A program made the position numbers and the translations under genes. A stretch of 64,000 nucleotides of DNA from Acidovorax sp. CF316 (lineage in GTDB: Bacteria > Pseudomonadota > Gammaproteobacteria > Burkholderiales > Burkholderiaceae_C). Within the stretch, counting starts at the first letter, position 1; every line of letters starts with the position of its first letter. The notes below the pieces were generated by a model, which was not told the DNA's origin, searched no databases, and worked only from the letters and a program-made list of their open reading frames with translations. Where the stretch lies: the NCBI RefSeq assembly GCF_000276605.1, contig NZ_AKJX01000111.1, forward strand, positions 1 to 64,000, given 5' to 3'. This document shows positions 8,829-17,832 of the stretch, piece by piece.

Positions 8829-9710
8829 ATGCAGCCCGACCGTCCGTCGCCACCTTCGCCGTCCCCCCGTGCCGGAGCCTCTTCCAAGGCTTCGGGCAGC
8901 GCAGCGGGCGCTCCCCAGCGCACCGACGCCACCATTGAGGTGGCCAAGGGCGAAGAGGTGGCGGTGCGCGTCTATGGCCGCAAGCAGCCCGGCAAGCCCT
9001 CGCCGCTGGTGGTGCATTTCCACGGCGGCGCGTTCACCACGGGTGACCTCGATACCGGCTGCACCGTGGCCGACCTGCTCGAGAGGGCCGGCGCCGTGGT
9101 GGTGTCGGTGGCCTATCCGCTGACCCCGTTTCCCCAGCCCGTGAACACCGGCTATGGCGTGCTGCAGTGGGCGTTTCGCAACCGCGTCAAGCTCGGTGGC
9201 CAGGGTGCGCAGATCTACCTGGCCGGCGAAGAGGCCGGCGGCAACCTGGCGGCCGCCGTCTCGGTGATGGCGCGCGACCAGTCGCACCCGCCGCTGGCCG
9301 GCCAGATCCTGCTGTCGCCCATGCTCGACCCCTGCGTGGGCACGGCCTCGGTGCGCGAAGCCACGGGCGACGCCACCGGCTGCAAATGGACCGAGGGCTG
9401 GCGCAACTTCCTGCGCTGCCCGCGCGATGCCGAACACCCCTACGCCGTGCCTGCCACCGCGCACCGCCTGGCAGGACTGCCCTCCACCCTGGTGATGGTG
9501 GGCGACACCGACCCCATGCACGACGAGGCGCTGGCCTATGCCGCGCGCCTCGAATCCGCCGGCCTGCTGGTACGGCGCCATGTGTTTCCCAAAGCCGGAG
9601 AGATGCCCGAAGCCCTGGAGGCTGAGCAGCGTGAATGCCCCTGCGCCGAAGGCGCGCTGGTGCAGATCCGGCAGTTTTTCGAGGACACCCGATGTCCGGC
9701 CCCCACCTGA
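8829..9710 (+). CDS. Alpha/beta-hydrolase (HSL-like) with degenerate active site, probable pseudo-enzyme
   Basis: A 293-residue protein of the hormone-sensitive-lipase branch of alpha/beta-hydrolases. The oxyanion motif HGGAF is present at residues 65-69, and the acid site appears as GDTDPMHD near residue 220. The nucleophile elbow, normally GDSAGG, reads GEEAGG at 133-138, so the catalytic serine is replaced by Glu135, and no HGF-like histidine motif follows near the C-terminus (the region reads VFPKAGEMPEAL). It is therefore unlikely to be an ordinary serine esterase. The first ~35 residues are Pro/Ser/Ala-rich and disordered. ATG 8829 is preferred to 8754. It lies divergent from a LysR gene and just upstream of the SoxR-like promoter of the RND operon. 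Confidence 0.75.
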   Translation: MQPDRPSPPSPSPRAGASSKASGSAAGAPQRTDATIEVAKGEEVAVRVYGRKQPGKPSPLVVHFHGGAFTTGDLDTGCTVADLLERAGAVVVSVAYPLTPFPQPVNTGYGVLQWAFRNRVKLGGQGAQIYLAGEEAGGNLAAAVSVMARDQSHPPLAGQILLSPMLDPCVGTASVREATGDATGCKWTEGWRNFLRCPRDAEHPYAVPATAHRLAGLPSTLVMVGDTDPMHDEALAYAARLESAGLLVRRHVFPKAGEMPEALEAEQRECPCAEGALVQIRQFFEDTRCPAPT

Positions 9711-9734
9711 AACCCCAGGGTTTGTAGGATGTGG

Positions 9735-9765
9735 TTGACCTCAACTTAAGTTGAGGTTCGATACT
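9735..9765 (+). promoter_or_regulatory. MerR/SoxR-type promoter: 20-base perfect palindrome in a 19-base spacer
   Basis: TTGACC (9735-9740) and GATACT (9760-9765) are spaced 19 bases apart, the over-long spacing that MerR-family activators correct by untwisting DNA. A perfect 20-base palindrome, ACCTCAACTTAAGTTGAGGT (9738-9757), fills the spacer. It differs from the Escherichia coli soxS operator core CCTCAAGTTAACTTGAGG by only the symmetric G/C pair. SoxR is known to control RND pumps in pseudomonads, and this promoter points at the RND operon. No soxR gene is in the window. Another MerR-family protein remains possible. Confidence 0.8.
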
Positions 9766-9955
9766 CCCGCCACCCCACTTACCGAGCCAGGCGCTCACCC
9801 CGTAATTTCCGGCCATTGGCGCCGGAGGGGGAATGCTTTGCCCATGACTGGCCAGGAGCTGGTGCAAGTGCCGACACAGATCGGTACGGACCGGCTGTTG
9901 CCCGCGCTTTTTGACGATCTGTTTTGCCCATATCAACGACACGGAGGAATTGCCC

Positions 9956-10042
9956 ATGAACACCATCGACCTGCAGGCTGCTGCACCCGGGAGCACTGCC
10001 ACTGCCGACACAAAAGCCGCCGCACTGCGCAGCCGGTGTTGA
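9956..10042 (+). CDS. Small ORF (28 residues) in RND operon leader, possible leader peptide
   Basis: ATG 9956 is preceded at 7 bases by GGAGGA (9943-9948), one of the best ribosome-binding sites in the region, and the frame closes at TGA 10040-10042. The 28-residue product begins MNTIDLQAAAPGS and ends in Cys. It has no recognisable domain or signal peptide. It lies downstream of the SoxR-like promoter and 108 bases before the adaptor gene, so it would be the first translated ORF of the transcript. It could be a regulatory leader peptide, the stump of a deleted gene, or chance. Confidence 0.35.
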   Translation: MNTIDLQAAAPGSTATADTKAAALRSRC

Positions 10043-10150
10043 CCTTGCCACCGTGTCAGTGCCCAGACTTCGTCCGTCTCCAATCCACCCGATCTTGAAA
10101 ACCGCAGCGGGGCGTGTTCCACGAGAACTGCCCCGCCACAGAAAGTGACC

Positions 10151-11395
10151 ATGAACTTCCATCTTCCTTTCCCCAAGCGCCCCCTGGGCCTCGCCACCCT
10201 GGCCACGGCCGCCGCTGCCGTCGCCGCATCCGCCGTGCTGGTGTTCCAGTCGCCCTCGGCCCAGGCCACCGCCGGTGCGGCGCAGCCCCAGGCCGTACCC
10301 GTCTCCGTGTCTGCCGTGCTGCAGCAGGACATCAGCCTGTGGGACGAGTTCTCGGGCCGGCTCGAAGCTGTGCAGCGCGTGGACATCCGTCCGCGCGTGG
10401 CGGGTGCCGTGCAGGCCGTGCACTTCCGTGAAGGCTCGCTGGTCAAGCAGGGCGACCTGCTGATCACGGTGGACCCCGCCCCCTACGCCGCCGAGGTGGA
10501 CCGCGCCGAGGCACAGGTCGCCGCAGCGCAGGCCCGCGTCTCCTACACCCGCAGCGAGCTGGAGCGCGCCACGCGCCTGCTGCAGGAAAGCGCCATCGCC
10601 CAGCGCGAGCACGACGAGCGCCAGAACGCCCAGCGCGAGGCCGACGCCAACCTGCGTGCCGCCCAGGCCGCGCTGCAGGCCGCGCGCCTGAACCTCGGCT
10701 ACACCCAGGTGCGGGCCCCCGTGGCCGGCCGTGTGGGCCGCATCGAAGTCACCGTGGGCAACCTGGTGGCCTCGGGCGCCGGTGCGCCGGTGCTGACCAC
10801 GCTGGTCTCGGTGAGCCCGATCTACGCGAGCTTCGATACCGACGAGCAGATCGTCGTCAAGGCGCTGCAGGACCTGAAGTCCGGCAGCAGCGCCCGCACC
10901 CTGATCGAGCGCATCCCCGTGCAGATGGGCACCGGCACCTCGGGCGGCACGCCGCACGCAGGCAAGCTGCAGCTCATCGACAACCAGGTCGATGCCAGGA
11001 GCGGCACGGTGCGCGTGCGCGCCGTGTTCGACAACGCCGATGGCGACCTCATTCCCGGCCAGTTCGCGCGCATCCGCATGGGCCAGGCACGCAGCTCGCA
11101 GGCCATCCTGATCAACGAGCGCGCCGTGGGCACGGACCAGAACAAGAAGTTCGTGCTGGTGGTGGGCGAGGGCAACAAGGCCGAGTACCGCGAGGTCACG
11201 CTGGGTGCGCCCATCGAAGGCCTGCGCGTGGTCACCTCGGGCCTGAAGGCCGGCGAGACCATCATCGTCAACGGCCTACAGCGCGTGCGCCCTGGCGCCG
11301 TCGTCGCCCCGCAGTCCGTCCCCATGACCGCCAAGGCCGAGATCCCTTCCGCTGACCGCAAGGAAGCCCGCGCCGCCAAGTCGCCTGCCGCATAA
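10151..11395 (+). CDS. RND efflux periplasmic adaptor (MexE/AcrA type)
   Basis: A 414-residue membrane-fusion protein. It has an N-terminal hydrophobic export segment (residues ~12-38) without a lipobox cysteine, then VPVSVSAVLQQDISLWDEFS, the biotinyl-lipoyl-like half RVDIRPRVAGAVQAVHF, a helical hairpin (residues ~115-180) and LNLGYTQVRAPVAGRVGRIEV closing the lipoyl domain. The 'F.GRLEAV..VDIRPRVAG' pattern is that of MexE-like adaptors. It bridges the inner-membrane pump to the outer-membrane channel. GTG 10145 two codons upstream is an alternative start. It is first in the adaptor-pump-channel operon, 32 bases before the pump gene. Confidence 0.9.
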   Translation: MNFHLPFPKRPLGLATLATAAAAVAASAVLVFQSPSAQATAGAAQPQAVPVSVSAVLQQDISLWDEFSGRLEAVQRVDIRPRVAGAVQAVHFREGSLVKQGDLLITVDPAPYAAEVDRAEAQVAAAQARVSYTRSELERATRLLQESAIAQREHDERQNAQREADANLRAAQAALQAARLNLGYTQVRAPVAGRVGRIEVTVGNLVASGAGAPVLTTLVSVSPIYASFDTDEQIVVKALQDLKSGSSARTLIERIPVQMGTGTSGGTPHAGKLQLIDNQVDARSGTVRVRAVFDNADGDLIPGQFARIRMGQARSSQAILINERAVGTDQNKKFVLVVGEGNKAEYREVTLGAPIEGLRVVTSGLKAGETIIVNGLQRVRPGAVVAPQSVPMTAKAEIPSADRKEARAAKSPAA

Positions 11396-11427
11396 GGGCA
11401 CCGCGCGCCTGCTGAAAGACCATCGCC

Positions 11428-14400
11428 ATGAATCTATCCCGCTTCTTCATCGACCGCCCCATCTTCGCCGGGGTGCTGTCGGTGCTCATCTTCCTCGGAG
11501 GGCTGATCGCGCTGCGCAGCCTGCCGATCTCCGAATACCCCGAGGTGGCCCCGCCCTCGGTGGTGGTGCGCGCCCAGTACCCGGGCGCCAACCCCAAGGT
11601 CATCGCCGAAACCGTGGCCACGCCGCTGGAGGAATCCATCAACGGCGTGGAAGGCATGCTCTACATGGGCAGCCAGGCCACGACCGACGGCGTGATGACG
11701 CTGACCGTGACCTTCGCCCTGGGCACCGATCCCGACAAGGCCCAGCAGCTGGTGCAGAACCGCGTCTCGCAGGCCGAGCCACGCCTGCCCGAGGAAGTGC
11801 GCCGCCTGGGCGTCACCACGGTCAAGAGCGCGCCCGACCTGACCATGGTCGTGCACATGGTCTCGCCCAACGGCCGCTATGACATCGACTACCTGCGCAA
11901 CTACGCCGTGCTCAACGTCAAGGACCGCCTGGCGCGCATCCAGGGCGTGGGCCAGGTGCAGATCTTCGGCGGTGGCGACTACTCCATGCGCGTCTGGCTC
12001 GACCCGCAGAAGGTCGCGCAGCGCGGCCTCTCGGCCAGCGACGTGGTGGCTGCCATCCGCGGCCAGAACGTGCAGGCCGCCGCCGGCGTGGTCGGCGCAT
12101 CGCCCGGCCTGCCTGGCGTGGACCTGCAACTGTCCATCAACGCCCAGGGTCGCCTGCAGACCGAGGACGACTTCGGTGACATCATCGTCAAGACCGGTGC
12201 CGACGGCGCGGTGACGCGCCTGCGCGACATCGCCCGCCTGGAGCTGGGCGCGGCCGACTACTCGCTGCGCTCGCTGCTCAACAACGACCCGGCCGTGGGC
12301 ATGGGCGTGTTCCAGGCCCCGGGCTCGAATGCCCTGGACATCTCGGCCAACGTGCGCAAGACCATGGACGAGCTGCAGAAGAACATGCCTGAAGGCGTGG
12401 AATTCCGCATCGCCTACGACCCGACGCAGTTCGTGCGGGCCTCCATCAAGTCGGTGATCCACACCCTGCTCGAGGCCATCGCGCTGGTGGTGGTCGTGGT
12501 GATCCTGTTCCTGCAGACCTGGCGCGCCTCCATCATCCCGCTGCTGGCCGTGCCGGTGTCGGTGGTGGGCACCTTCGCCGTGCTGCACCTGCTGGGCTTT
12601 TCGATCAACGCCCTGAGCCTGTTCGGCCTGGTGCTGGCCATCGGCATCGTGGTGGACGACGCCATCGTGGTGGTGGAGAACGTGGAGCGCAACATCGAGG
12701 CCGGCCTGACCCCGCGCGAGGCCACCTACCGCGCCATGCGCGAAGTCTCCGGCCCCATCATCGCGATCGCGCTGGTGCTGGTGGCGGTGTTCGTGCCGCT
12801 GGCCTTCATCAGCGGCCTCACGGGCCAGTTCTACCGCCAGTTCGCGGTCACCATCGCGATCTCCACGGTGATCTCGGCGATCAACTCGCTGACCCTGTCG
12901 CCGGCGCTCAGCGCGCTGCTGCTCAAGGGCCACCATGAGCCCAAGGACGCGCTCACGCGCGGCATGGACAAGGTGCTCGGTGGTGTGTTCCGCGGCTTCA
13001 ACCGCGTGTTCCACCGCGGCTCCGAGGCCTACAGCGGCGGCGTCAAGCGCGTCATCGGCCGCAAGGCGCTGATGCTGGTGGTTTACCTGGCGCTGGTGGG
13101 TGTGACCTTCGGCCTGTTCAAGGTCATTCCCGGCGGCTTCGTGCCCGCGCAGGACAAGCAGTACCTGATCGGCTTTGCGCAGCTGCCCGATGGCGCCACG
13201 CTGGACCGTACCGAGGACGTGATCCGCCGCATGGGCGACATCATGAAGAAGAACCCCAACGTGGAAGACGCCATCGCCTTCCCCGGCCTGTCGATCAACG
13301 GCTTCACCAACAGCTCGAACTCCGGCATCGTCTTCGCCACGCTCAAGCCCTTTGCCGAGCGCACGCGTGCCGACCAGAGCGGCGGCGCCGTGGCGGGCCA
13401 GCTGAACCAGTCGTTCGGTGCCATCCAGGAAGCCTTCATCGCCATGTTCCCGCCGCCACCGGTGGCGGGCCTCGGCACCACGGGCGGCTTCAAGCTGCAG
13501 ATCGAAGACCGTGCATCGCTGGGCTACGAGGCCATGGACTCGGCCGTGAAGGCCTTTATGGCCAAGGCCTACCAGACGCCCGAGCTGGCCGGCCTGTTCA
13601 CCAGCTGGCAAGTCAACGTGCCGCAGCTGTATGCGAACATCGACCGCACCAAGGCGCGCCAGCTCGGCGTGCCCGTGACGGACATCTTCGAGACGCTGCA
13701 GATCTACCTGGGCAGCCTGTACGCCAACGACTTCAACCAGTTCGGCCGCACCTACAGCGTGCGCGTGCAGGCCGATGCGGCCTTCCGTGCGCGCAGCGAT
13801 GACGTGGGCCTGCTCAAGGTGCGCTCCACCACGGGCGAGATGGTGCCGCTGTCGGCGCTGATGAAGCTCGAGCCGAGCTTCGGCCCCGAGCGTGCCATGC
13901 GCTACAACGGCTTCCTCGCGGCCGACGTGAACGGCCAGCCCGGTCCCGGCTTCTCGTCGGGCCAGGCCCAGGACGCCATCGAGCGCATCGCCGCCGAAAC
14001 GCTGCCCAAGGGCATCGGCTTCGAGTGGACCGAGCTGACCTACCAGGAGATCCTGGCCGGCAATTCCGCCGTGCTGGTGTTCCCCATCGCCATCCTGCTG
14101 GTGTTTCTGGTGCTGGCCGCGCAGTACGAAAGCCTGACACTGCCGATCGCCATCATCCTGATCGTGCCCATGGGCCTGCTGGCCGCCATGGCGGGCGTGT
14201 GGCTCAGCAAGGGGGACAACAACGTGTTCACGCAGATCGGGCTCATCGTGCTGGTGGGGCTATCGGCCAAGAACGCGATCCTGATCGTGGAGTTCGCCCG
14301 TGAGCTGGAGTTTGCCGGGCGCACGCCCGTGCAGGCCGCCATCGAGGCCAGCCGCCTGCGGCTGCGCCCCATCCTGATGACCTCGCTGGCCTTCGTGATG

Positions 14401-14661
14401 GGCGTGCTGCCCCTGGTGCTCTCCACCGGTGCCGGTGCCGAAATGCGCAGCGCCATGGGCGTGGCGGTGTTCGCCGGGATGATCGGGGTGACGGCCTTCG
14501 GCCTGTTCCTCACGCCGGTGTTCTACGTGGTGCTGCGCCGACTGGCGGGCAACCGCCCCCTGGCCAACCACGGCAGCCATACGGCGCCGCTGACCGATGC
14601 CACCGGCCCCGGCGCCGTGGCCCACCCGATACTGGCTGCACCGCGCGGCCATGACGAATGA
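11428..14661 (+). CDS. RND multidrug efflux pump, HAE-1 family (MexF/AcrB type)
   Basis: A 1077-residue inner-membrane proton/drug antiporter of usual family length, opening MNLSRFFIDRPIFAGVLSVL. The proton-relay pair Asp410-Asp411 in TM4 is intact (GIVVDDAIVVVENVER), and the second half repeats the fold (NAILIVEFARELE in TM10). The two large periplasmic loops, about residues 40-335 and 560-870, form porter and docking domains. Similarity by eye is greatest to MexF/BpeF-type pumps, which export chloramphenicol, fluoroquinolones and trimethoprim; the substrates here are unknown. It lies between adaptor and channel genes and ends 19 bases before the channel ATG. Induction by redox-active compounds is suggested by the SoxR-like promoter. 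Confidence 0.93.
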   Translation: MNLSRFFIDRPIFAGVLSVLIFLGGLIALRSLPISEYPEVAPPSVVVRAQYPGANPKVIAETVATPLEESINGVEGMLYMGSQATTDGVMTLTVTFALGTDPDKAQQLVQNRVSQAEPRLPEEVRRLGVTTVKSAPDLTMVVHMVSPNGRYDIDYLRNYAVLNVKDRLARIQGVGQVQIFGGGDYSMRVWLDPQKVAQRGLSASDVVAAIRGQNVQAAAGVVGASPGLPGVDLQLSINAQGRLQTEDDFGDIIVKTGADGAVTRLRDIARLELGAADYSLRSLLNNDPAVGMGVFQAPGSNALDISANVRKTMDELQKNMPEGVEFRIAYDPTQFVRASIKSVIHTLLEAIALVVVVVILFLQTWRASIIPLLAVPVSVVGTFAVLHLLGFSINALSLFGLVLAIGIVVDDAIVVVENVERNIEAGLTPREATYRAMREVSGPIIAIALVLVAVFVPLAFISGLTGQFYRQFAVTIAISTVISAINSLTLSPALSALLLKGHHEPKDALTRGMDKVLGGVFRGFNRVFHRGSEAYSGGVKRVIGRKALMLVVYLALVGVTFGLFKVIPGGFVPAQDKQYLIGFAQLPDGATLDRTEDVIRRMGDIMKKNPNVEDAIAFPGLSINGFTNSSNSGIVFATLKPFAERTRADQSGGAVAGQLNQSFGAIQEAFIAMFPPPPVAGLGTTGGFKLQIEDRASLGYEAMDSAVKAFMAKAYQTPELAGLFTSWQVNVPQLYANIDRTKARQLGVPVTDIFETLQIYLGSLYANDFNQFGRTYSVRVQADAAFRARSDDVGLLKVRSTTGEMVPLSALMKLEPSFGPERAMRYNGFLAADVNGQPGPGFSSGQAQDAIERIAAETLPKGIGFEWTELTYQEILAGNSAVLVFPIAILLVFLVLAAQYESLTLPIAIILIVPMGLLAAMAGVWLSKGDNNVFTQIGLIVLVGLSAKNAILIVEFARELEFAGRTPVQAAIEASRLRLRPILMTSLAFVMGVLPLVLSTGAGAEMRSAMGVAVFAGMIGVTAFGLFLTPVFYVVLRRLAGNRPLANHGSHTAPLTDATGPGAVAHPILAAPRGHDE

Positions 14662-14680
14662 GTGCAAGGGAGTCTTTGCC

Positions 14681-16165
14681 ATGAATGCCAACACGATTTT
14701 TTCCGATCCTTCCCTGACCGTGCGGCGTGCGGCGCGCCTGGCGCCGCTGGTCGCCGCCCTGGTGCTGGCCGGCTGCATGGGCACGCCTGTCGCGCAGCAG
14801 CCCGAGCATGCCGGCGTGGCCGTGCCCGCCAGCTTCAGCGTGGCCGATGGCGCACCTGCCTGGACCACCGCCGCCCCCGCCGAGGCGCAGCCGCGCGGCG
14901 AATGGTGGCTGGGCTTCCAGGACCCGGTGCTCAGCGCCCTGGTGGAGCGTGCCGCCAGCGGCAACACCACGGTGCAGGAGGCGGCCGCCCGCCTGGCCGA
15001 GGCGCGCTCGCTGCTGCGCTCGGCCGATGCCGCACGCGCCCCGCAGGTGGGTGCCTCGGCCGGTGCCACACGCCAGGCCGGCGCCGGCACCACGGGCAGC
15101 ACGCAGGCGTCGACGCTGACCTCGGTGGGACTCAATGTCTCGTACGAGCTTGACCTGTTCGGCCGCCTGTCCAAGGCCAGTGACGCCGCGCGCCTGGATG
15201 CCCAGGCCCGCGATGCGCTGCTGCAGAGCACGCGTTTGCTGGTGCAGGCCGACGTGGCGCAGACCTACCTGCAGCTGCGCTCGGTGCAGGCCGAGCAGCT
15301 GCTGGTGCGCGAAAGCCTGGGCGCCTACCGCGACACGCTGCGCCTGACGCAGCGCCGCTTCCAGGCCGGCGATGTGGCCGAGCTGGACGTGGCGCGCGTG
15401 CAGACCGAGGTCGCGGCCACCGAATCCGAGGCCCTGGCCCTGGAGCGCCAGCAGGCGCTGCTGTCCAATGCCCTGGCCGTGCTCGTGGGCGACGTGGCCA
15501 CGGGCTTTGCCGTGGCCCCGGCCGCCAGCGATGCGGCCCTGCCCGTGATCCCGGCCGGCGTGCCCGGCACGGTGCTCGCGCGCCGGCCCGACGTGTCGGC
15601 GGCGCAGGCTTCGGTGCTGGCGGCGCAGGCGCGCGTGGGCGTGGCCGAGGCGGCCTGGTTCCCGGCCATCACCCTCACGGGCAATGCCGGCCAGGCCTCG
15701 CCCGAGCTCGGTGACCTGTTCAAGTGGTCGGCCCGCTCCTGGGGCATTGGCGCGCTGCTGTCGCTGCCGATCTTCGACGGCGGCCAGCGCAAGGCCCAGG
15801 AAGAGGGCGCCCGCGCCCGGCTGGAAGCCGCCATGGCCGCCCACCGCGGCCAGGTGCTCACCGCCTTCCGCGAGGTGGAGGACCAGCTGAGCGCGTTGCG
15901 CCTGCTCGCCGGCCAGGCCGAGGCCCAGGGCCGTGCCGTGCAGTCGGCCGTGCGCGCCACGCAGCTGTCGGATTCGCGCTACCGCAACGGCCTGGTGAGC
16001 CAGCTCGAACTGCTGGACGCACGCCGCAGCGAGCTGCGCAACCGCCGCCAGGCGCTGCAGGTGCGCACCGCGCAGTACACGGCCACCGTGGGTCTGATCC
16101 GCGCGTTGGGCGGCGGCTGGGGCGATGGCAAGGGCGCCACCCTGGCGCAGGCACCCGCCCGCTGA
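14681..16165 (+). CDS. Outer-membrane efflux lipoprotein (NodT/OprM family)
   Basis: A 494-residue TolC-like outer-membrane channel lipoprotein. Its signal peptide ends in the lipobox LAGC (ALVLAGC, Cys near residue 29), so the mature protein is lipid-anchored. The body contains the two repeated helical-barrel halves, with WWLGFQDPVLSALVERA at the start of the first and DVSAAQASVLAAQARVGVAEAAWFP in the second. ATG 14681 was chosen since AAGGGAG lies 8 bases upstream; ATG 14651 in frame would overlap the pump gene. It is the third gene of the operon and completes an adaptor-pump-channel trio like MexEF-OprN. The next gene, an aldehyde dehydrogenase, is 155 bases away. Confidence 0.92.
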   Translation: MNANTIFSDPSLTVRRAARLAPLVAALVLAGCMGTPVAQQPEHAGVAVPASFSVADGAPAWTTAAPAEAQPRGEWWLGFQDPVLSALVERAASGNTTVQEAAARLAEARSLLRSADAARAPQVGASAGATRQAGAGTTGSTQASTLTSVGLNVSYELDLFGRLSKASDAARLDAQARDALLQSTRLLVQADVAQTYLQLRSVQAEQLLVRESLGAYRDTLRLTQRRFQAGDVAELDVARVQTEVAATESEALALERQQALLSNALAVLVGDVATGFAVAPAASDAALPVIPAGVPGTVLARRPDVSAAQASVLAAQARVGVAEAAWFPAITLTGNAGQASPELGDLFKWSARSWGIGALLSLPIFDGGQRKAQEEGARARLEAAMAAHRGQVLTAFREVEDQLSALRLLAGQAEAQGRAVQSAVRATQLSDSRYRNGLVSQLELLDARRSELRNRRQALQVRTAQYTATVGLIRALGGGWGDGKGATLAQAPAR

Positions 16166-16320
16166 GGGGCTGCTGTCCCTGTGGATCTTGACAGGGGCTT
16201 TCCGGGGTGCCCGCCCCGGCCTGCGGCAAGGGGCCTATAGTGCCGGGTGTCGCCGCTCGGCCAATGCGTTGGTTGCGTGGCTGCCCCCTTCACACCCCCT
16301 TGCTAATCAGGAGCATCCGC

Positions 16321-17757
16321 ATGAGTTATCCCGATACCCGCCTCTTCATCGCCGGCCAGTGGCAGGACGCCGCCGACGGCAAGACCATCGCCGTGCACAA
16401 CCCCGCCACCGGCAGGGAAATCGGCCGCGTGGCCCATGCCGGCAAGTCCGACCTGGACCGTGCGCTCGAAGCTGCGCAGAAGGGTTTCGAGGCCTGGCGC
16501 GACATCCCCGCGGCCGACCGCGCCAAGACCATGCGCCGCGCTGCCGTGCTGATGCGCGAGCGTGTGGACGCGATTGCCGCCATCATGGTGCAGGAGCAGG
16601 GCAAGCCCCTGGCCGAAGCCAAGGTGGAGACCATGGCCTCGGCCGACATCATCGAATGGTTCGCCGACGAATCGCTGCGCGTATACGGCCGCATCGTGCC
16701 CTCGCGCAACCTCAAGGCCCAGCAGCTGGTCATCAAGGACCCCGTGGGCCCCGTGGCGGCCTTCACGCCCTGGAACTTCCCGATCAACCAGGTGGTGCGC
16801 AAGCTCGCGGCCGCACTGTCGGCCGGCTGCTCCATCCTCGTCAAGGCGCCTGAAGAGACCCCGGCCAGCCCGGCCGAGCTGATCCGCGCCTTCGCCGATG
16901 CCGGCGTGCCCGCCGGCACCGTGGGCCTGGTCTATGGCGATCCGGCCGAGATCTCCAACTACCTGATCCCGCACCCCATCATCCGCAAGGTCACCTTCAC
17001 CGGCTCCACGCCGGTGGGCAAGCAGCTCGCGGCACTGGCCGGCAAGCACATGAAGCGCGTGACCATGGAACTGGGCGGCCATGCCCCGGTGATCGTCGCT
17101 GAGGATGCCGACGTGGCGCTGGCCATCAAGGCCGCCGGTGGCGCCAAGTTCCGCAATGCGGGCCAGGTCTGCATCTCGCCCACGCGCTTCCTGGTGCACG
17201 AGAGCATCCGCGCCGAATTCGTGGCCGCGCTCACTAGCCACGCCCAGGGCCTGAAGGTCGGCGACGGCCTGGTCCAGGGCACGCAGATGGGCCCGCTGGC
17301 CAACCCGCGCCGCATCACCGCCATGGCCGACCTGCTGGCCGACGCCGTGCAGCAGGGCGCGCAACTGGCCGCCGGTGGCGAGCGCATCGGCAGCGAAGGC
17401 AACTTCTTCCAGCCCACCGTGCTCAACGACGTGCCGCTGTCGGCCCGCATCTTTAACGAAGAGCCCTTCGGCCCCGTGGCCGCCGTGCGCGGCTTCGAGA
17501 AGATCGAGGACGCCATCGCCGAGGCCAACCGCCTGCCCTTCGGCCTGGCCGGCTACGCCTTCACGCGCTCGCTCAAGAACGCCCACCTGCTGTCGCAGCG
17601 CCTGGAAGTCGGCATGCTGTGGATCAACCAGGCGGCCGCCCCCGCGGCCGAGCTGCCCTTCGGTGGTTTGAAGGATTCGGGCTATGGCTCCGAGGGCGGC
17701 TCCGAAGCCGTCGAGGCGCACCTGAACACGCGCCTGGTCTCGATCATGAACGTCTGA
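16321..17757 (+). CDS. NAD(P)-dependent aldehyde dehydrogenase, succinate-semialdehyde dehydrogenase-like
   Basis: A 478-residue aldehyde dehydrogenase with all catalytic residues: Asn152 (TPWNFP), Lys175 (VKAPEE), Glu250 (MELGGHAP) and nucleophile Cys284 ([12 protein letters not shown]). FRNAGQVC and the [16 protein letters not shown] context are typical of the succinate-semialdehyde/glutarate-semialdehyde clade, but substrate cannot be settled by eye. ATG 16321 follows AGGAG at 16309-16313. It is read in the same direction as the RND operon but separated by 155 bases and closed by a strong hairpin (17778-17804), so it is probably an independent unit. A TATAGT at 16236-16241 may be its -10 element. 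Confidence 0.88.
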   Translation: MSYPDTRLFIAGQWQDAADGKTIAVHNPATGREIGRVAHAGKSDLDRALEAAQKGFEAWRDIPAADRAKTMRRAAVLMRERVDAIAAIMVQEQGKPLAEAKVETMASADIIEWFADESLRVYGRIVPSRNLKAQQLVIKDPVGPVAAFTPWNFPINQVVRKLAAALSAGCSILVKAPEETPASPAELIRAFADAGVPAGTVGLVYGDPAEISNYLIPHPIIRKVTFTGSTPVGKQLAALAGKHMKRVTMELGGHAPVIVAEDADVALAIKAAGGAKFRNAGQVCISPTRFLVHESIRAEFVAALTSHAQGLKVGDGLVQGTQMGPLANPRRITAMADLLADAVQQGAQLAAGGERIGSEGNFFQPTVLNDVPLSARIFNEEPFGPVAAVRGFEKIEDAIAEANRLPFGLAGYAFTRSLKNAHLLSQRLEVGMLWINQAAAPAAELPFGGLKDSGYGSEGGSEAVEAHLNTRLVSIMNV

Positions 17758-17777
17758 TGGCGGTGTGATCCTTGCCT

Positions 17778-17812
17778 GCAGGCCCCTGGATGCGAGGGGC
17801 CTGCTCTGTTTC
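17778..17812 (+). terminator. Rho-independent-like terminator after the aldehyde dehydrogenase gene
   Basis: GCAGGCCCCT (17778-17787) pairs perfectly with AGGGGCCTGC (17795-17804) across a 7-base loop, followed by TCTGTTTC. The stem is strong and the T tract weak. It lies 20 bases past the stop codon. Confidence 0.6.
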
Positions 17813-17832
17813 ACCTGTTCAGGAGCTAGGAC

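Larger units (their letters stand above)
9711..10150. other. Intergenic region ahead of the RND operon
   Basis: About 440 bases separate the pseudo-hydrolase from the adaptor gene. The left part holds a MerR/SoxR-type promoter (9735-9765). The centre has a short ORF with a strong ribosome-binding site (9956-10042). The remainder, including about 100 bases directly before the adaptor gene, shows nothing recognisable. If transcription starts just after the -10 at 9765, the leader is about 375 bases long, unusual for an efflux operon. Confidence 0.5.

Noticed and set aside
9751..10098. 115-codon open frame after the SoxR-like promoter
   Set aside because: It begins inside the palindrome, has no ribosome-binding site and an implausible Cys/His/Arg-rich C-terminus; the shorter 28-codon ORF has better signals.
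11434..13611. A 725-codon open frame antisense to the RND pump gene
   Set aside because: Its product is a His/Gly/Ala/Arg low-complexity shadow produced by high GC at third codon positions; the sense frame is a textbook pump gene.
16188..16241. TTGACA (16188) and TATAGT (16236) as one promoter for the aldehyde dehydrogenase
   Set aside because: They are 42 bases apart, far beyond usable spacing; at most one of them belongs to a promoter.
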